A stretch of DNA of 64,000 nt, taken from contig NZ_CP017668.1 of assembly GCF_001808185.1 (NCBI RefSeq), positions 2,790,001-2,854,000 of the forward strand, written 5' to 3'. Each line of letters opens with the position of its first letter. Positions within the stretch are counted from its first letter, which is position 1. The notes under the pieces were generated by a model, which saw nothing but the letters and a program-made list of their open reading frames with translations, ran no database searches and was not told the DNA's origin. This DNA is from Jeongeupia sp. USM3 (GTDB lineage: Bacteria; Pseudomonadota; Gammaproteobacteria; Burkholderiales; Chitinibacteraceae). A program made the position numbers and the translations under genes. Positions 48,178 through 56,355 of this stretch are shown here, one piece after another.

Positions 48178-49577
48178 CAGATCGCGTCGTCCATCCCCAG
48201 CTCCTGGATCTTGCGCGTCAGCGTGTTGCGGCCCCAGCCGAGCAGCTCGGCCGCCTCGATGCGCTTGCCGCCGGTGTGGGTCAGCGCCTGGACGATGACG
48301 GTGCGCTCGAATGCCGGGACGATGTCGTCGAGCACGCGCGCGTCGCCGCGCGCCAGCCGCAGCGCGATCTCCTGCGCGAGCTGCCGGCGCCAGTCGCCGC
48401 CGGTGCCGGTTTCGGTGTCACCGGCGTCGTCGAACAGCTCGGGCGGCAGGTCGTTGACGGTGACGACGGCGCCGGGCGCCATCACGGTGATCCAGTGACA
48501 GAGGTTCTCGAGCTGGCGCACGTTGCCGGGGAAGGCAAAGCCGCCGAGCCGGGCCATCGCGTCGTCGGCAAGCCGCTTGGGCTCGACGCCGAGCTCGGAG
48601 GCCGAGCGGCCGAGGAAGTAGCGCGCCAAGAGCGGGATGTCCTCGCGCCGTTCGCGCAGCGCCGGCAGCCGCAGCCGGATCACGTTGAGCCGGTGGTAGA
48701 GGTCTTCGCGGAACACGCCGTCCTTGACCCGGGTTTCGAGGTTCTGGTGCGTCGCGGCAATGACGCGGACGTTGGCCTTGATCGGCGAATGGCCGCCGAC
48801 GCGGTAGAAGAAGCCGTCCGACAGCACCCGCAGCAGCCGCGTCTGCAGGTCGAACGGCATGTCGCCGATTTCGTCGAGGAACAGCGTGCCGCCCTCGGCC
48901 TGTTCGAAGCGGCCGGTCCGGCGCGCGTCGGCGCCGGTGAACGCGCCGCGCTCGTGGCCGAACAGCTCGGACTCGAGCAGGTCCTTCGGAATCGCCGCCG
49001 AGTTGATCGCGATGAAGGGCTTGGCCGCGCGCGGGCTGTGCCGGTGCAGCGCGCGGGCGACCAGCTCCTTGCCCGAGCCCGATTCACCGGTGATCAGTAC
49101 CGTCGCGGCCGACTGGCTGAGCCGGCCGATCGCGCGGAACACGTCCTGCATCGCCGGCGCCTGACCGAGGATGTCCGGCGCGGTGGCCGGGGCGATGTCG
49201 TCGCCGAGCTGGCGCTCGCCCTCCTGCATCGCACGGCGGATCAGCGCGACCGCCGCGTCGACGTCGAACGGCTTGGGCAGGTATTCGAACGCGCCGCCCT
49301 GGAACGCCGAGACGGCGCTCTCGAGGTCCGAATGCGCGGTCATGATGATGACCGGCAGGCCGGGGTGGTCCTGCTTGACGCGCTCGAGAAAGGTCAGCCC
49401 CGATTCGCCGGGCATGCGGATGTCGCTGACGATCGCCGCCGGCGTCGAGCGCGCCAGCGCGTCGATCGCTTCGGTGGCCGAACTGAACGTCGCGTGGGCG
49501 ATGCCGTCGCGCGTCAGCGCTTTCTCGAAGACCCAGCGGATCGAGCGGTCGTCGTCGATGATCCAGACGGTACTCAC
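48177..49577 (-). CDS. glnG: Nitrogen regulation response regulator NtrC
   Basis: This 466-residue sigma-54 activator has a receiver domain with D52 (IVSDIRMPG), a AAA+ domain with Walker A GESGSGKE, the sigma-54-contacting GAFTGA loop (GHERGAFTGADARR) and LFLDEIGDMPFDLQTRLLRVL. A Fis-type helix-turn-helix closes it (RIEAAELLGWGRNTLTRKIQELG). The start is GTG 49577, overlapping the ntrB stop (GTGA), with AGGGG about 8 nt upstream. It probably acts at the NtrC boxes found before ntrB and glnA. Confidence 0.96.
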   Translation of the reverse strand: MSTVWIIDDDRSIRWVFEKALTRDGIAHATFSSATEAIDALARSTPAAIVSDIRMPGESGLTFLERVKQDHPGLPVIIMTAHSDLESAVSAFQGGAFEYLPKPFDVDAAVALIRRAMQEGERQLGDDIAPATAPDILGQAPAMQDVFRAIGRLSQSAATVLITGESGSGKELVARALHRHSPRAAKPFIAINSAAIPKDLLESELFGHERGAFTGADARRTGRFEQAEGGTLFLDEIGDMPFDLQTRLLRVLSDGFFYRVGGHSPIKANVRVIAATHQNLETRVKDGVFREDLYHRLNVIRLRLPALRERREDIPLLARYFLGRSASELGVEPKRLADDAMARLGGFAFPGNVRQLENLCHWITVMAPGAVVTVNDLPPELFDDAGDTETGTGGDWRRQLAQEIALRLARGDARVLDDIVPAFERTVIVQALTHTGGKRIEAAELLGWGRNTLTRKIQELGMDDAI

Positions 49578-50653
49578 GGTGTATTCCCCTGTGGTTTTTT
49601 GTGCCAGGCGTTCAGCGGCAGGTGCAGCGTGAAGCAGGTGTCGCCGGGCCGGCTGTCGAATTCGATCGTGCCGTGGTGCTGGCTGACGAAGGTGTGCGCC
49701 AGATGCAGGCCGATGCCGGTGCCGCCGGGGCGGCCCGATACCAGCGGGTAGAACAGCGTGTCCTTGAGCGCTTCGGGAATGCCCGGGCCGTTGTCGTGGA
49801 TCTGGACCTGGATCGCCAGCGGGTAGCGCTTGCGGTTGAGCGTGACCTGCCGGGCGACGCGGGTGCGCAGCACGATCTCGCCGACACCGGCCATCGCCTG
49901 TACCGCGTTGCGGACGATGTTGAGCAGCGCCTGGATCAGCTGTTCGCGGTCGCCGATCAGGTTGGGCAGGCTGGTGTCGTAGTCGCGCCGCACCGCCAGC
50001 CCGTTCGGCGTTTCGGCGAGTACGACGCTGCGCACGCGCTCGAGCACTTCGTGGATCGACAGCTCGGACAGCTGCGGCAGCCGGTGCGGCGTCAGCAGCC
50101 GGTCGAGCAGACTCTGCAGCCGCTGCGACTCCTCGATGATGACCTGTGTGTATTCCTTCAGCTGCGGGTTCGGCAGCTCGCTCGACAGCAGCTGCGCCGC
50201 GCCGCGGATGCCGCCGAGCGGGTTCTTGATCTCGTGCGCCAGATTGCGGATCAGCTCGCGGTTGGCCTGCTGCTGCGCATGCAGGCGCTCTTCGTTGGCG
50301 ATCCGGCGCTGCTGGTCGATCTGGCGGATTTCGACCAGCGCCAGCGTCCGCCCGGCGCACTCGATCGGTGCGACGGTCAGCGAGACATAGGCGTCGCCCT
50401 GGGCGACCGGCAGCAGCAGCTCGTATTCGGTGATGCTGACATTGCGCGAGAGCGCGGTGCCGACCGCGGCGAACACGGCGGTATCCGGCGCCAGGCACGC
50501 GGCCAGCGGCAGGCCGAGCTGATCGTCCTTGAGCCCGAACAGGTCGCCTGCGGCGGGGTTGAAATAGCTCAGCGCACCTTCGGGCGAGACGGCGAGCATC
50601 GCCGCATCGAGGTAGTCGAGGCCGCAGAAATGGGGGTCGTGCATGCTGGACAC
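49574..50653 (-). CDS. glnL: Nitrogen regulation sensor kinase NtrB
   Basis: This soluble kinase has an N-terminal PAS domain (LDYLDAAMLAVSPEGALSYFNPAAGDLFG), the phosphoacceptor in NLAHEIKNPLGGIRGAAQLL, an N box NIVRNAVQAM and the lid DNGPGIPEALKDTLFYPLVSGRPGGTGIGL. This is the NtrB pattern. The frame opens at GTG 50653; ATG 50644 is an equally good start and gives MHDPHFCGLDYLDAA. A sigma-54 promoter lies at 50681-50696. Confidence 0.95.
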   Translation of the reverse strand: MSSMHDPHFCGLDYLDAAMLAVSPEGALSYFNPAAGDLFGLKDDQLGLPLAACLAPDTAVFAAVGTALSRNVSITEYELLLPVAQGDAYVSLTVAPIECAGRTLALVEIRQIDQQRRIANEERLHAQQQANRELIRNLAHEIKNPLGGIRGAAQLLSSELPNPQLKEYTQVIIEESQRLQSLLDRLLTPHRLPQLSELSIHEVLERVRSVVLAETPNGLAVRRDYDTSLPNLIGDREQLIQALLNIVRNAVQAMAGVGEIVLRTRVARQVTLNRKRYPLAIQVQIHDNGPGIPEALKDTLFYPLVSGRPGGTGIGLHLAHTFVSQHHGTIEFDSRPGDTCFTLHLPLNAWHKKPQGNTP

Positions 50654-50680
50654 CGTGGCATCGATGACATGCCGTTGCCA

Positions 50681-50696
50681 AGCAATTACCGGGCCA
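50681..50696 (-). promoter_or_regulatory. Sigma-54 promoter of ntrBC
   Basis: On the minus strand TGGCCCGGTAATTGCT matches the -24/-12 consensus TGGCACG-N4-TTGCW with one substitution. The GG and GC dinucleotides have the required ten-base spacing. The predicted start would be near 50670, just before ntrB. Confidence 0.8.
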
Positions 50697-50747
50697 GCCT
50701 AGCCTGCACGGTTTGTCTGGCGGGCAGCGCCATCGTCGTTCGTCATG

Positions 50748-50764
50748 CGCACCATCTTAGTGCA
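50748..50764 (-). promoter_or_regulatory. NtrC-binding site upstream of ntrBC
   Basis: On the minus strand TGCACTAAGATGGTGCG fits the NtrC consensus TGCACYA-N3-TGGTGCA except for the last base. It is centred about 85 bp before the predicted start, a normal enhancer distance. Confidence 0.82.
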
Positions 50765-50796
50765 GATGCCGTGCGCGTGGGCCGGAATGCAGCGGT

Positions 50797-51279
50797 TCAG
50801 CGCACGCGGCCGAGTTCACTGTTCAGCGCCTGGACGTTTTTCTCGTGCGTGACCACGGCGTCGCGCAGCCGGCCGAGACGCTCGACATAGCGCTGCGGGT
50901 TGGCCTTTTCCTCGGCGCTGCGGTTGCCCTCGGCGTCGGCAAGCGCCTGGCGGGCCGAGGCGAGCGCGGTCTTCTCGCTGTCGAGCTCGTTCTGCAGGAT
51001 CTGCTTGCGGTTGCTGTCGCGGCTCTTCTGCGTTGCCGCATCGACCTTGGGAAAATCGGCCGGTGACGGCGAACTGACGCGCGGCGTGGCCGGTTTGGTG
51101 CGCGGCTTGCTGCCGCCCGGCGCCGGAATCACCGAGACCGAGTCGATATAGATGCGCTGCGCGCCCTTCATGGGCGTGTTGGTGAAGGTGACGTGGCCGT
51201 TCTCGTCGACATACTTGTAGATGTCGGCGTGAGCGAGCGGGACGAGCAGGGCGGCGAGCAGCGGGTAAAGCGGTTTCAT
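50797..51279 (-). CDS. DUF4124-domain periplasmic protein
   Basis: This 160-residue protein has a signal peptide (MKPLYPLLAALLVPLAHA) followed directly by the DUF4124 motif DIYKYVDENGHVTFTNTPMKGAQ. The C-terminal half is a charged coiled coil (KQILQNELDSEKTALASARQALADAEGNRS and following). DUF4124 genes commonly precede ntrBC in betaproteobacteria, as here. The role is unknown; a link to nitrogen status is suggested only by position. Confidence 0.88.
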   Translation of the reverse strand: MKPLYPLLAALLVPLAHADIYKYVDENGHVTFTNTPMKGAQRIYIDSVSVIPAPGGSKPRTKPATPRVSSPSPADFPKVDAATQKSRDSNRKQILQNELDSEKTALASARQALADAEGNRSAEEKANPQRYVERLGRLRDAVVTHEKNVQALNSELGRVR

Positions 51280-51311
51280 GGGTGAAACGCTAACACAGCC
51301 TCGCCGGCCCG

Positions 51312-51596
51312 TCAGTTTGCCGGCCGGTCACTGTGGCCCAGCGGTTTGTCCGGCGCGATCACGTCGCGCACGCGCTGCTTGAGCACCTTGGCTTCGGGAA
51401 AGCCGCCGTCCTGCTTGCGCTCCCAGACCAGTGCGTCATCGACGCGGATCTCGAACACGCCGCCGCTGCCCGGTTGCAGTGCGACCTCGCCGAGTTCGTC
51501 GACGAAGGTCGTCAGCAGCTCCTGCGCCAGCCAGGCGGCGCGCAGCAGCCACTGGCACTGGGTGCAGTAGAGGATGGTGATGCGGGGCTTGGCCAT
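51312..51596 (-). CDS. SelT/SelW/SelH-family (Rdx) selenoprotein-like protein
   Basis: This 94-residue thioredoxin-like protein has the redox motif CTQC in PRITILYCTQCQWLLRAAWLAQELL. In selenoprotein W the second position is selenocysteine; here both are ordinary cysteines. The C-terminal ALVWERKQDGGFPEAKVLKQRVRD is typical. ATG 51596 matches the family start. An in-frame ATG at 51620 overlaps the stop of the HAD gene as ATGA, so translation may begin there by coupling. Confidence 0.87.
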   Translation of the reverse strand: MAKPRITILYCTQCQWLLRAAWLAQELLTTFVDELGEVALQPGSGGVFEIRVDDALVWERKQDGGFPEAKVLKQRVRDVIAPDKPLGHSDRPAN

Positions 51597-51619
51597 GGTG
51601 TCGTCGATCCGCCGCGTCA

Positions 51620-52243
51620 TCAGAACGCGAGCCCGAGCCCGCGCAGCCGCTCGGCGGTGGCCGCGGCGCTCACATGGTGGATGCCGTGCCAGCCGAGCGC
51701 GGTCGCGGCGTCGGCGTTTCTGGCGCTGTCGTCGATGAAGGCGAGTTCGTGCGCGGCGACGCCGGGCAGCGCGCGGTCGATGCGCGCGTGCATTTCACGG
51801 TAGATCGCCGGGTCGGGCTTGATCAGCTTGAGCCGGCCGGAGACGACGATGTCGCGGAAGCGGTGCAGCAGCGGGTAATGCTGCCACGCGTACGGGAAGG
51901 TTTCGGCCGACCAGTTGGTCAGCCCGTACAGCGGGATGCCGGCGGCCTCGAGCGCATCCATCAGCGCGACGCCGTCGGCCAGCGTGCCGTTCAGCGTTTC
52001 GGGCCAGCGCTCGGAAAACGCGCGGATGTTGTCCGCGTGTTGCGGATGCTCGGCGATCAGTATCGCGGTCGCCTCGCTGAACGGCCGTCCGCCGTCCTGC
52101 TGCAAATTCCACGCCGGGCTGCAGACGTGTTCGAGGAACCAGCGGCGTTCGTCCTCGTCGGGAATCAGCTTGCGGTACAGGTAGTCGGGGTTCCAGTCGA
52201 ACAGGACACCACCGAAATCGAAAACGACGGCACGGATGCTCAT
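51620..52243 (-). CDS. HAD-family hydrolase, haloacid dehalogenase-like
   Basis: This 207-residue protein has motif I AVVFDFGGVLFDWNP, motif II YGLTNWSAETF, motif III lysine in LKLIKPDPAIYREM and motif IV FIDDSARNADAATALGWHGI. It resembles the YihX-type sugar-phosphate phosphatases. The conserved HAD subdomain order and length (about 200) are normal. It overlaps the downstream Rdx gene. The natural substrate is not known. Confidence 0.9.
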   Translation of the reverse strand: MSIRAVVFDFGGVLFDWNPDYLYRKLIPDEDERRWFLEHVCSPAWNLQQDGGRPFSEATAILIAEHPQHADNIRAFSERWPETLNGTLADGVALMDALEAAGIPLYGLTNWSAETFPYAWQHYPLLHRFRDIVVSGRLKLIKPDPAIYREMHARIDRALPGVAAHELAFIDDSARNADAATALGWHGIHHVSAAATAERLRGLGLAF

Positions 52244-52277
52244 GGCGCAGGACCGTTGGGAAAGGATGCCGGCCATT

Positions 52278-53762
52278 CTACCCGCCGCTGCCGTCGCAGA
52301 CGACGCAATCGCGCCCGCCACGCTTGGCCCGGTACAGCGCTTCGTCGGCACGGCGGATCAGCCGGTCGAGCGTGTCCTCGTGGCTGCGCATCGACGCCAT
52401 GCCGATGCTGACGGTGATCCGGATGACGTGATCATTCTCGAGCGGCAGGCGGATTTCGGCGATCGCCTCGCGCAGCTTCTCGGCGACCCGGCGCGATTCG
52501 TCCTCGCTGGTCGCCGGCAGCAGCACGACGAACTCCTCGCCGCCCCAGCGGCCGAAGCTGTCGCTGGCGCGCAGCGTCGCGGTACAGGCGTCGCAGGCGG
52601 CGCGCAGCGCCAGGTCGCCGGCATGGTGGCCGTGCCGGTCGTTGATGTGCTTGAAGTGGTCGAGGTCGAGGATCAGCACGCTCAGCGGCGCCGGATAGCG
52701 CCGTGCATGCAGCAGGTGCTCGGTGGCGCGGCGCAGCCATTCGCGACGGTTGCGCGCGCCGGTCAGCTCGTCGATCGTCGCCAGCTCGGCAAGCTTGGCA
52801 TTGCTTGCCGCGAGCGCCTCGGTGCGGGCGATCACCTCGGCCTCGAGCCGCATCCGGTGCCGCAGCAGCAGCGTCTGCGCCAGCGCAAGGTAGTGCAGCA
52901 TGAAGCCGGTCGAGAACAGGAAGATCTGCAGGTTGAGGTAGGACAGCTCCGGCGTTGCGCCGACGAAGATCCCGAGTCCGTGCGTGGTGCCGACGACGCT
53001 GGCGAGCGCGAGCAGCAGCACCGCCAGGCTGGTGCCGGGCAGCCCGTACTGGATTGCCATCACCAGCAGCAGCGGCAGCACCAGCATCAGCGTGTGGCGG
53101 TAGATCAGGAAGGCGAACAGCAGTACGGTGACGAAGGCGCCGATCCACCACCACGGCAGCGACACCAGCCGCGGCCAGCGGCCGCGGTCGCGCCAGCTTG
53201 CGTAGCACGGCCCGAGCAGGAACAGCCCCGACGCGTGGCCGAGGATCAGCAGCAGCGTGCGCCAGCCGGTTTCCATCAGCGACAGCTGGCTGCCGATGTC
53301 GGCGGCGTTCAGCAGGACGATCTGCAGCGGCAGCGTCAGCAGCGGCGGCAGCATCGCCACGTGCAGCCAGAAGTAGCCGAGCTCGCGCGGCTCGCGCAGC
53401 AGCGGGTGCCGGAAGCGCGCTTCGCCGCGGCGCCAGCCGGTTTTGGCGAGGTGCGCCTCGGCGACGTTGATGACCGCCAGCGCGGCGGCGAGCGGCAGCG
53501 CCAGGCGGAAGCCGAGCGTGATCGTCAGCGGTGCCAGGTGGACCAGCGTGCCGCCGAGCCAGACCGCCGCATAGCCGCGCCGGCCGGCCAGCAGCAGGCA
53601 GACCAGTCCGGCGCCCGACGCGAATTCGAACACCGGCAGCGGCCCGACCGCCAGCCGCGCCAGCAAGGCGCTGGCATAGCCGCACAGCGCGTACAGCGCG
53701 GTGAGCGTCAGCGCAAGCCGGTTTGGCGTGCCGGCGAGGGAGCGTAGCAAGCGCATGGGCAA
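52278..53762 (-). CDS. Membrane diguanylate cyclase (MASE1-like plus GGDEF)
   Basis: This 494-residue protein has about eight membrane helices over its first 300 residues in a MASE1-like sensor region, a short coiled linker and a C-terminal GGDEF domain. LATIDELTGARNRREW opens it, and GRWGGEEFVVLLP is an active GGEEF site. The product-inhibition site RxxD is present five residues before it (RASD). It should make cyclic di-GMP from two GTP. ATG 53762 or 53756 is the start. Confidence 0.92.
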   Translation of the reverse strand: MPMRLLRSLAGTPNRLALTLTALYALCGYASALLARLAVGPLPVFEFASGAGLVCLLLAGRRGYAAVWLGGTLVHLAPLTITLGFRLALPLAAALAVINVAEAHLAKTGWRRGEARFRHPLLREPRELGYFWLHVAMLPPLLTLPLQIVLLNAADIGSQLSLMETGWRTLLLILGHASGLFLLGPCYASWRDRGRWPRLVSLPWWWIGAFVTVLLFAFLIYRHTLMLVLPLLLVMAIQYGLPGTSLAVLLLALASVVGTTHGLGIFVGATPELSYLNLQIFLFSTGFMLHYLALAQTLLLRHRMRLEAEVIARTEALAASNAKLAELATIDELTGARNRREWLRRATEHLLHARRYPAPLSVLILDLDHFKHINDRHGHHAGDLALRAACDACTATLRASDSFGRWGGEEFVVLLPATSEDESRRVAEKLREAIAEIRLPLENDHVIRITVSIGMASMRSHEDTLDRLIRRADEALYRAKRGGRDCVVCDGSGG

Positions 53763-53865
53763 TGCCAGGCAATCGATTCACTTAGCATATTCCTGCCCAT
53801 CGTCGGGCTGCCGCCGCCTGTCGGGCTTCCGGTGCAAAACCGCCAGCCCGGCTGGCGCCCCGGAC

Positions 53866-54342
53866 TTACTGCTTTGCGATCGGTTCGGGCATCGCCGACG
53901 AGTGGTGGTGGAGGATCTTCCACGCACCACCGCGGTTCTCGTACACGTAGGTGTAGCGCGCGGCGACCTGCTTGGTCTGGCCGTCCTTGTCCTTCAGCGT
54001 GAACGTGTACGTGCCCATATCGACGGCGGTATTGCAGTTGATCCTGATCGTCCGGGTGTCGATCCTGCCCTGCGGGTGCTTTTGCAGGAATTCGACGAAA
54101 TAGGCGCGGATGCCGGCACGGTCGGTGCGCGGCGTATTCGACACCGTCGGCAGCAGCACCGCATCGGGCCAGTAGCGGTCGGCGACCTTGTCGGGGTTGT
54201 TCGTCGCCAGCGCGGCATTCCACTGGTCGAACAGCGAGGCAACGGCGGCGTCGCCGGTCTTGGCGCAGACGGGCGCCTTGGCGAAAGCGGCGCCGGACAG
54301 CGTCAGGCTGGCGGCGAACAGGGCGAAGGTAAGTGATTTCAT
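53866..54342 (-). CDS. Secreted SnoaL-like / CaMKII-association-domain protein
   Basis: This 158-residue protein has a signal peptide (MKSLTFALFAASLTLSGAAFA) and a single NTF2-like domain: ASLFDQWNAALATNNPDKVADRYWPDAVLLPTVSNTPRTDRAGIRAYFVEFL and AARYTYVYENRGGAWKILHHHSSAMPEP. That pattern matches the small secreted CaMKII-AD/DUF4440 group. The fold commonly holds a small ligand or acts as a dimerisation unit; the activity here is unknown. Confidence 0.87.
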   Translation of the reverse strand: MKSLTFALFAASLTLSGAAFAKAPVCAKTGDAAVASLFDQWNAALATNNPDKVADRYWPDAVLLPTVSNTPRTDRAGIRAYFVEFLQKHPQGRIDTRTIRINCNTAVDMGTYTFTLKDKDGQTKQVAARYTYVYENRGGAWKILHHHSSAMPEPIAKQ

Positions 54343-54452
54343 GAAGGGTTCCGAAACATGACGGTGCGCGGATTGCGCCCACGCTCGGCATGTGCCAATG
54401 ACATAAAGTTCGTCGCGACAGGATGGGCGGCTGCTTTGCGCCGTCTCGCGGT

Positions 54453-54797
54453 TCAGCGCCACCAGCGCGGGAACATGAAGATCGCGACCAGGCCGGCCAG
54501 GCTGAGGATCATGACGCCGCCCGAGGTCATCGCCAGCCAGAAGCAGCCGCGCCAGAGCGCCGACTCGATCCGCCGCCATTCGCCGCTGCGGCCGATGCGC
54601 CAGACGTCGGCCATATAGCCGCCGAGCGAATCGGTCTCGAGAAAGGAGTGTGATGCCGAGGGAGACAGCACATCACGGTAATGCGTTTCCAGATGGTCGT
54701 AGACCAGCCGTGCGAGCAGCGTGAACAGCAGAAAACCGCCCAGACTGCCGGTGACCAGCGCCGGCAGCAGGGTATCAAGCACGAACGCCTTGATCAT
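54453..54797 (-). CDS. Small two-helix membrane protein
   Basis: This 114-residue protein has a hydrophobic N-terminal segment (LLPALVTGSLGGFLLFTLLARLVY) and a C-terminal one (GCFWLAMTSGGVMILSLAGLVAIFMF), with a polar middle (ETHYRDVLSPSASHSFLETDSLGGY). I do not recognise the family. ATG 54797 is chosen because it precedes the first helix; a longer frame upstream is unlikely. It is the first gene beyond the IS1111-type element, reading away from it. Confidence 0.68.
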   Translation of the reverse strand: MIKAFVLDTLLPALVTGSLGGFLLFTLLARLVYDHLETHYRDVLSPSASHSFLETDSLGGYMADVWRIGRSGEWRRIESALWRGCFWLAMTSGGVMILSLAGLVAIFMFPRWWR

Positions 54798-54959
54798 GCG
54801 CGCACCTCGCCGGGGCGGGTGCCGGGAAGGGGGGAGTTGGGCTGCGTCGGCGAGGATCACCATGGTCTCCGCAAGGGCAAAGGGCCACTTTAGACTGACT
54901 AGGTAATTCACCTTATGGAAAATTTGTAGTTGTTGCGGCGGCGACAACAAAAAAATGAA

Positions 54960-54969
54960 TGGTCAGCCT
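54960..54969. repeat. Subterminal inverted repeat of the IS1111-type element
   Basis: TGGTCAGCCT here and its reverse complement AGGCTGACCA at 56293-56302 are exact. The right copy is also half of a local palindrome, TGGTCAGGCTGACCA (56288-56302). Confidence 0.85.
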
Positions 54970-55203
54970 TCCTTCTGCAAGGCCCAGGCCGTGGTGTTGG
55001 TAAAGCATGCTTGCGCTAATGTATCCGGGCTCCGTATGGGCGCGGATACGCGCCCGGCCCTCGATGAGTCGTCGCGCCTGACTGTCCTTAAAAGCCCCAC
55101 AGCATTGAATGCTGGATTTTTGGCCAGGTTCTCAGCCAGGCAGTGTGCCGTTTACCGCCATCATGGTTTGGCATCGCAAAAGCAGGTCTGAACGGTTAGA
55201 ACA
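54970..55203 (-). ncRNA. Probable guide (seekRNA/bridge RNA) region of the IS1111-type element
   Basis: The element leaves 234 non-coding bases after the transposase stop and only about 60 before its start. In the IS1111 group the guide RNA is encoded downstream of the transposase, and in the IS110 group upstream, so the long 3' region is the expected place. It has pairing segments, for example AAGCATGCTT at 55002-55011 and TATCCG (55022-55027) with CGGATA (55043-55048). The exact RNA ends cannot be set here. Confidence 0.5.
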
Positions 55204-56229
55204 TCAAACTGCGTGCGGGTGGGGCTGGTATTGCCCGCCCTTGGCCAGCACTGCCCAGACGATCCGCGCCAGCTTGTTGGCCAAGGCGCAGGCCACGACG
55301 TTGCTGTGCCGGCGGCCGAGCAAGCCACGCAGCCATGTGCCCAGCGCATCGTCACGCCGGTCGGCGCGTTGCATCACTGCGCGGGCGCCTTGCACCAGCA
55401 GCCGGCGGAGGTGCTTGTCACCGCGCTTGCTGATCCCGAGCAGGGTCTGTTTACCGCCGGTCGAGTATTGCCGCGGCACCAGCCCCAGTGACGCAGCGAA
55501 ATCGCGACCGCACTTGAACTGCGAGGCGTCACCCGCCTCGGCGGCCAGCGCACTGGCGCTGATCGGGCCGATGCCGGGAATGCTCAACAGCCGGCGGCCA
55601 GCGTCGTCATCCTGCAGTTGCCGAGCCAGCTCCGCCTCGATGTCCTTGATCTCGGCGCTTAGCCCCTTGATCCGGGCGTGCAGCCGCAGCAACACCTGCA
55701 CCAGCCGGGGCGGCAGTGCGTGAACCGGATCATCCAGCAGTGCCGGCAGGCGCTGGATGCTCGCCATGCCGATCGGCAGGCTCACGCCGAATTCCAGCAG
55801 GAAGCCGTGCACCTGGTTGATCGCGGCGGTGCGGTGGGCGATCAGTGATTCGCGCAGCCGGTGCAGCGCCGAGAGCGTTTGCTGCTCCGGCGTCTTGACG
55901 GCGACGAAACGCATCGACGGCCGGGCAGCGGCCTCGCAGATTGCTTCGGCATCGTTGTAATCGTTCTTGTTGCCCTTGAGAAAGGGCTTCACGTATTGCG
56001 GCGCGATCAGCTTGACCTGGTGACCGGACTCGGCGAGCTTGCGCGCCAGCCAGTGGGCCCCGGCGCAGGATTCCATCACCACGGTGCAGACCGGGGTGTT
56101 GGCCAGCACGTCGATCAGTTGCCGTCGGCTGTACTTCTTGCGCAGCACCTGATGGCCGTGCTGATCCTGGCCGTGGAGGTAGAAGGTATGTTTGCCGATA
56201 TCGATACCGAGCAGTGCGACGGAGGTCAT
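55204..56229 (-). CDS. IS110/IS1111-family transposase (DEDD recombinase)
   Basis: This 341-residue recombinase has an N-terminal RuvC-like domain with D10 (LLGIDIGKHTF), E53 (VVMESCAGAHWLA), D90 and D93 (KGNKNDYNDAEAICEAA), the DEDD tetrad. The C-terminal Transposase_20 domain includes RRLLSIPGIGPISASALAAEAGD and FAASLGLVPRQYSTGGKQTLLGISKRGDKHLRRLLVQGAR, and should hold the catalytic serine. It is full length and reads in the same direction as glnA upstream. Confidence 0.94.
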   Translation of the reverse strand: MTSVALLGIDIGKHTFYLHGQDQHGHQVLRKKYSRRQLIDVLANTPVCTVVMESCAGAHWLARKLAESGHQVKLIAPQYVKPFLKGNKNDYNDAEAICEAAARPSMRFVAVKTPEQQTLSALHRLRESLIAHRTAAINQVHGFLLEFGVSLPIGMASIQRLPALLDDPVHALPPRLVQVLLRLHARIKGLSAEIKDIEAELARQLQDDDAGRRLLSIPGIGPISASALAAEAGDASQFKCGRDFAASLGLVPRQYSTGGKQTLLGISKRGDKHLRRLLVQGARAVMQRADRRDDALGTWLRGLLGRRHSNVVACALANKLARIVWAVLAKGGQYQPHPHAV

Positions 56230-56309
56230 GGCGCGTACTCCCGAAATGAGAAAAGCCCAACAAGTGTGAACCTGCTGGGCTTTAGGGTGGTCAGGCTGAC
56301 CATCTCATT

Positions 56310-56331
56310 AGCCCCGCATCGCTGCGGGGCT
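56310..56331 (-). terminator. Stem of the glnA terminator, now cut from its U-tract
   Basis: In the glnA sense AGCCCCGCA-GCGA-TGCGGGGCT is a 9-bp stem, but it is followed by AATGAG, the edge of the IS1111-type element, and not by T residues. Seven T residues (minus strand, 54955-54949) lie at the other edge of the element. Joined, they make a standard terminator. Confidence 0.8.
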
Positions 56332-56355
56332 TGGGGACGACAGGTGTATCGCTGG

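Larger units (their letters stand above)
54798..55203. other. 405-bp non-coding stretch containing the left end of the IS1111-type element
   Basis: From 54798 to about 54948 I see only an upstream region of the small membrane protein, with an inverted repeat TTGTTG/CAACAA at about 54929-54950. Seven A residues (54949-54955) precede the element. From 54956 the sequence belongs to the element, with its subterminal repeat and a non-coding region that probably encodes its guide RNA. Confidence 0.6.
54956..56309 (-). mobile_element. IS110-family element, IS1111 group (about 1354 bp)
   Basis: A DEDD transposase is flanked by 10-bp subterminal inverted repeats, TGGTCAGCCT at 54960-54969 and AGGCTGACCA at 56293-56302, each set a few bases in from the edges. 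That is the IS1111-group arrangement. No target duplication is expected or seen. Removing the element rejoins seven A residues (54949-54955) to the glnA terminator stem at 56310, which fixes the edges to about one base. Confidence 0.82.
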
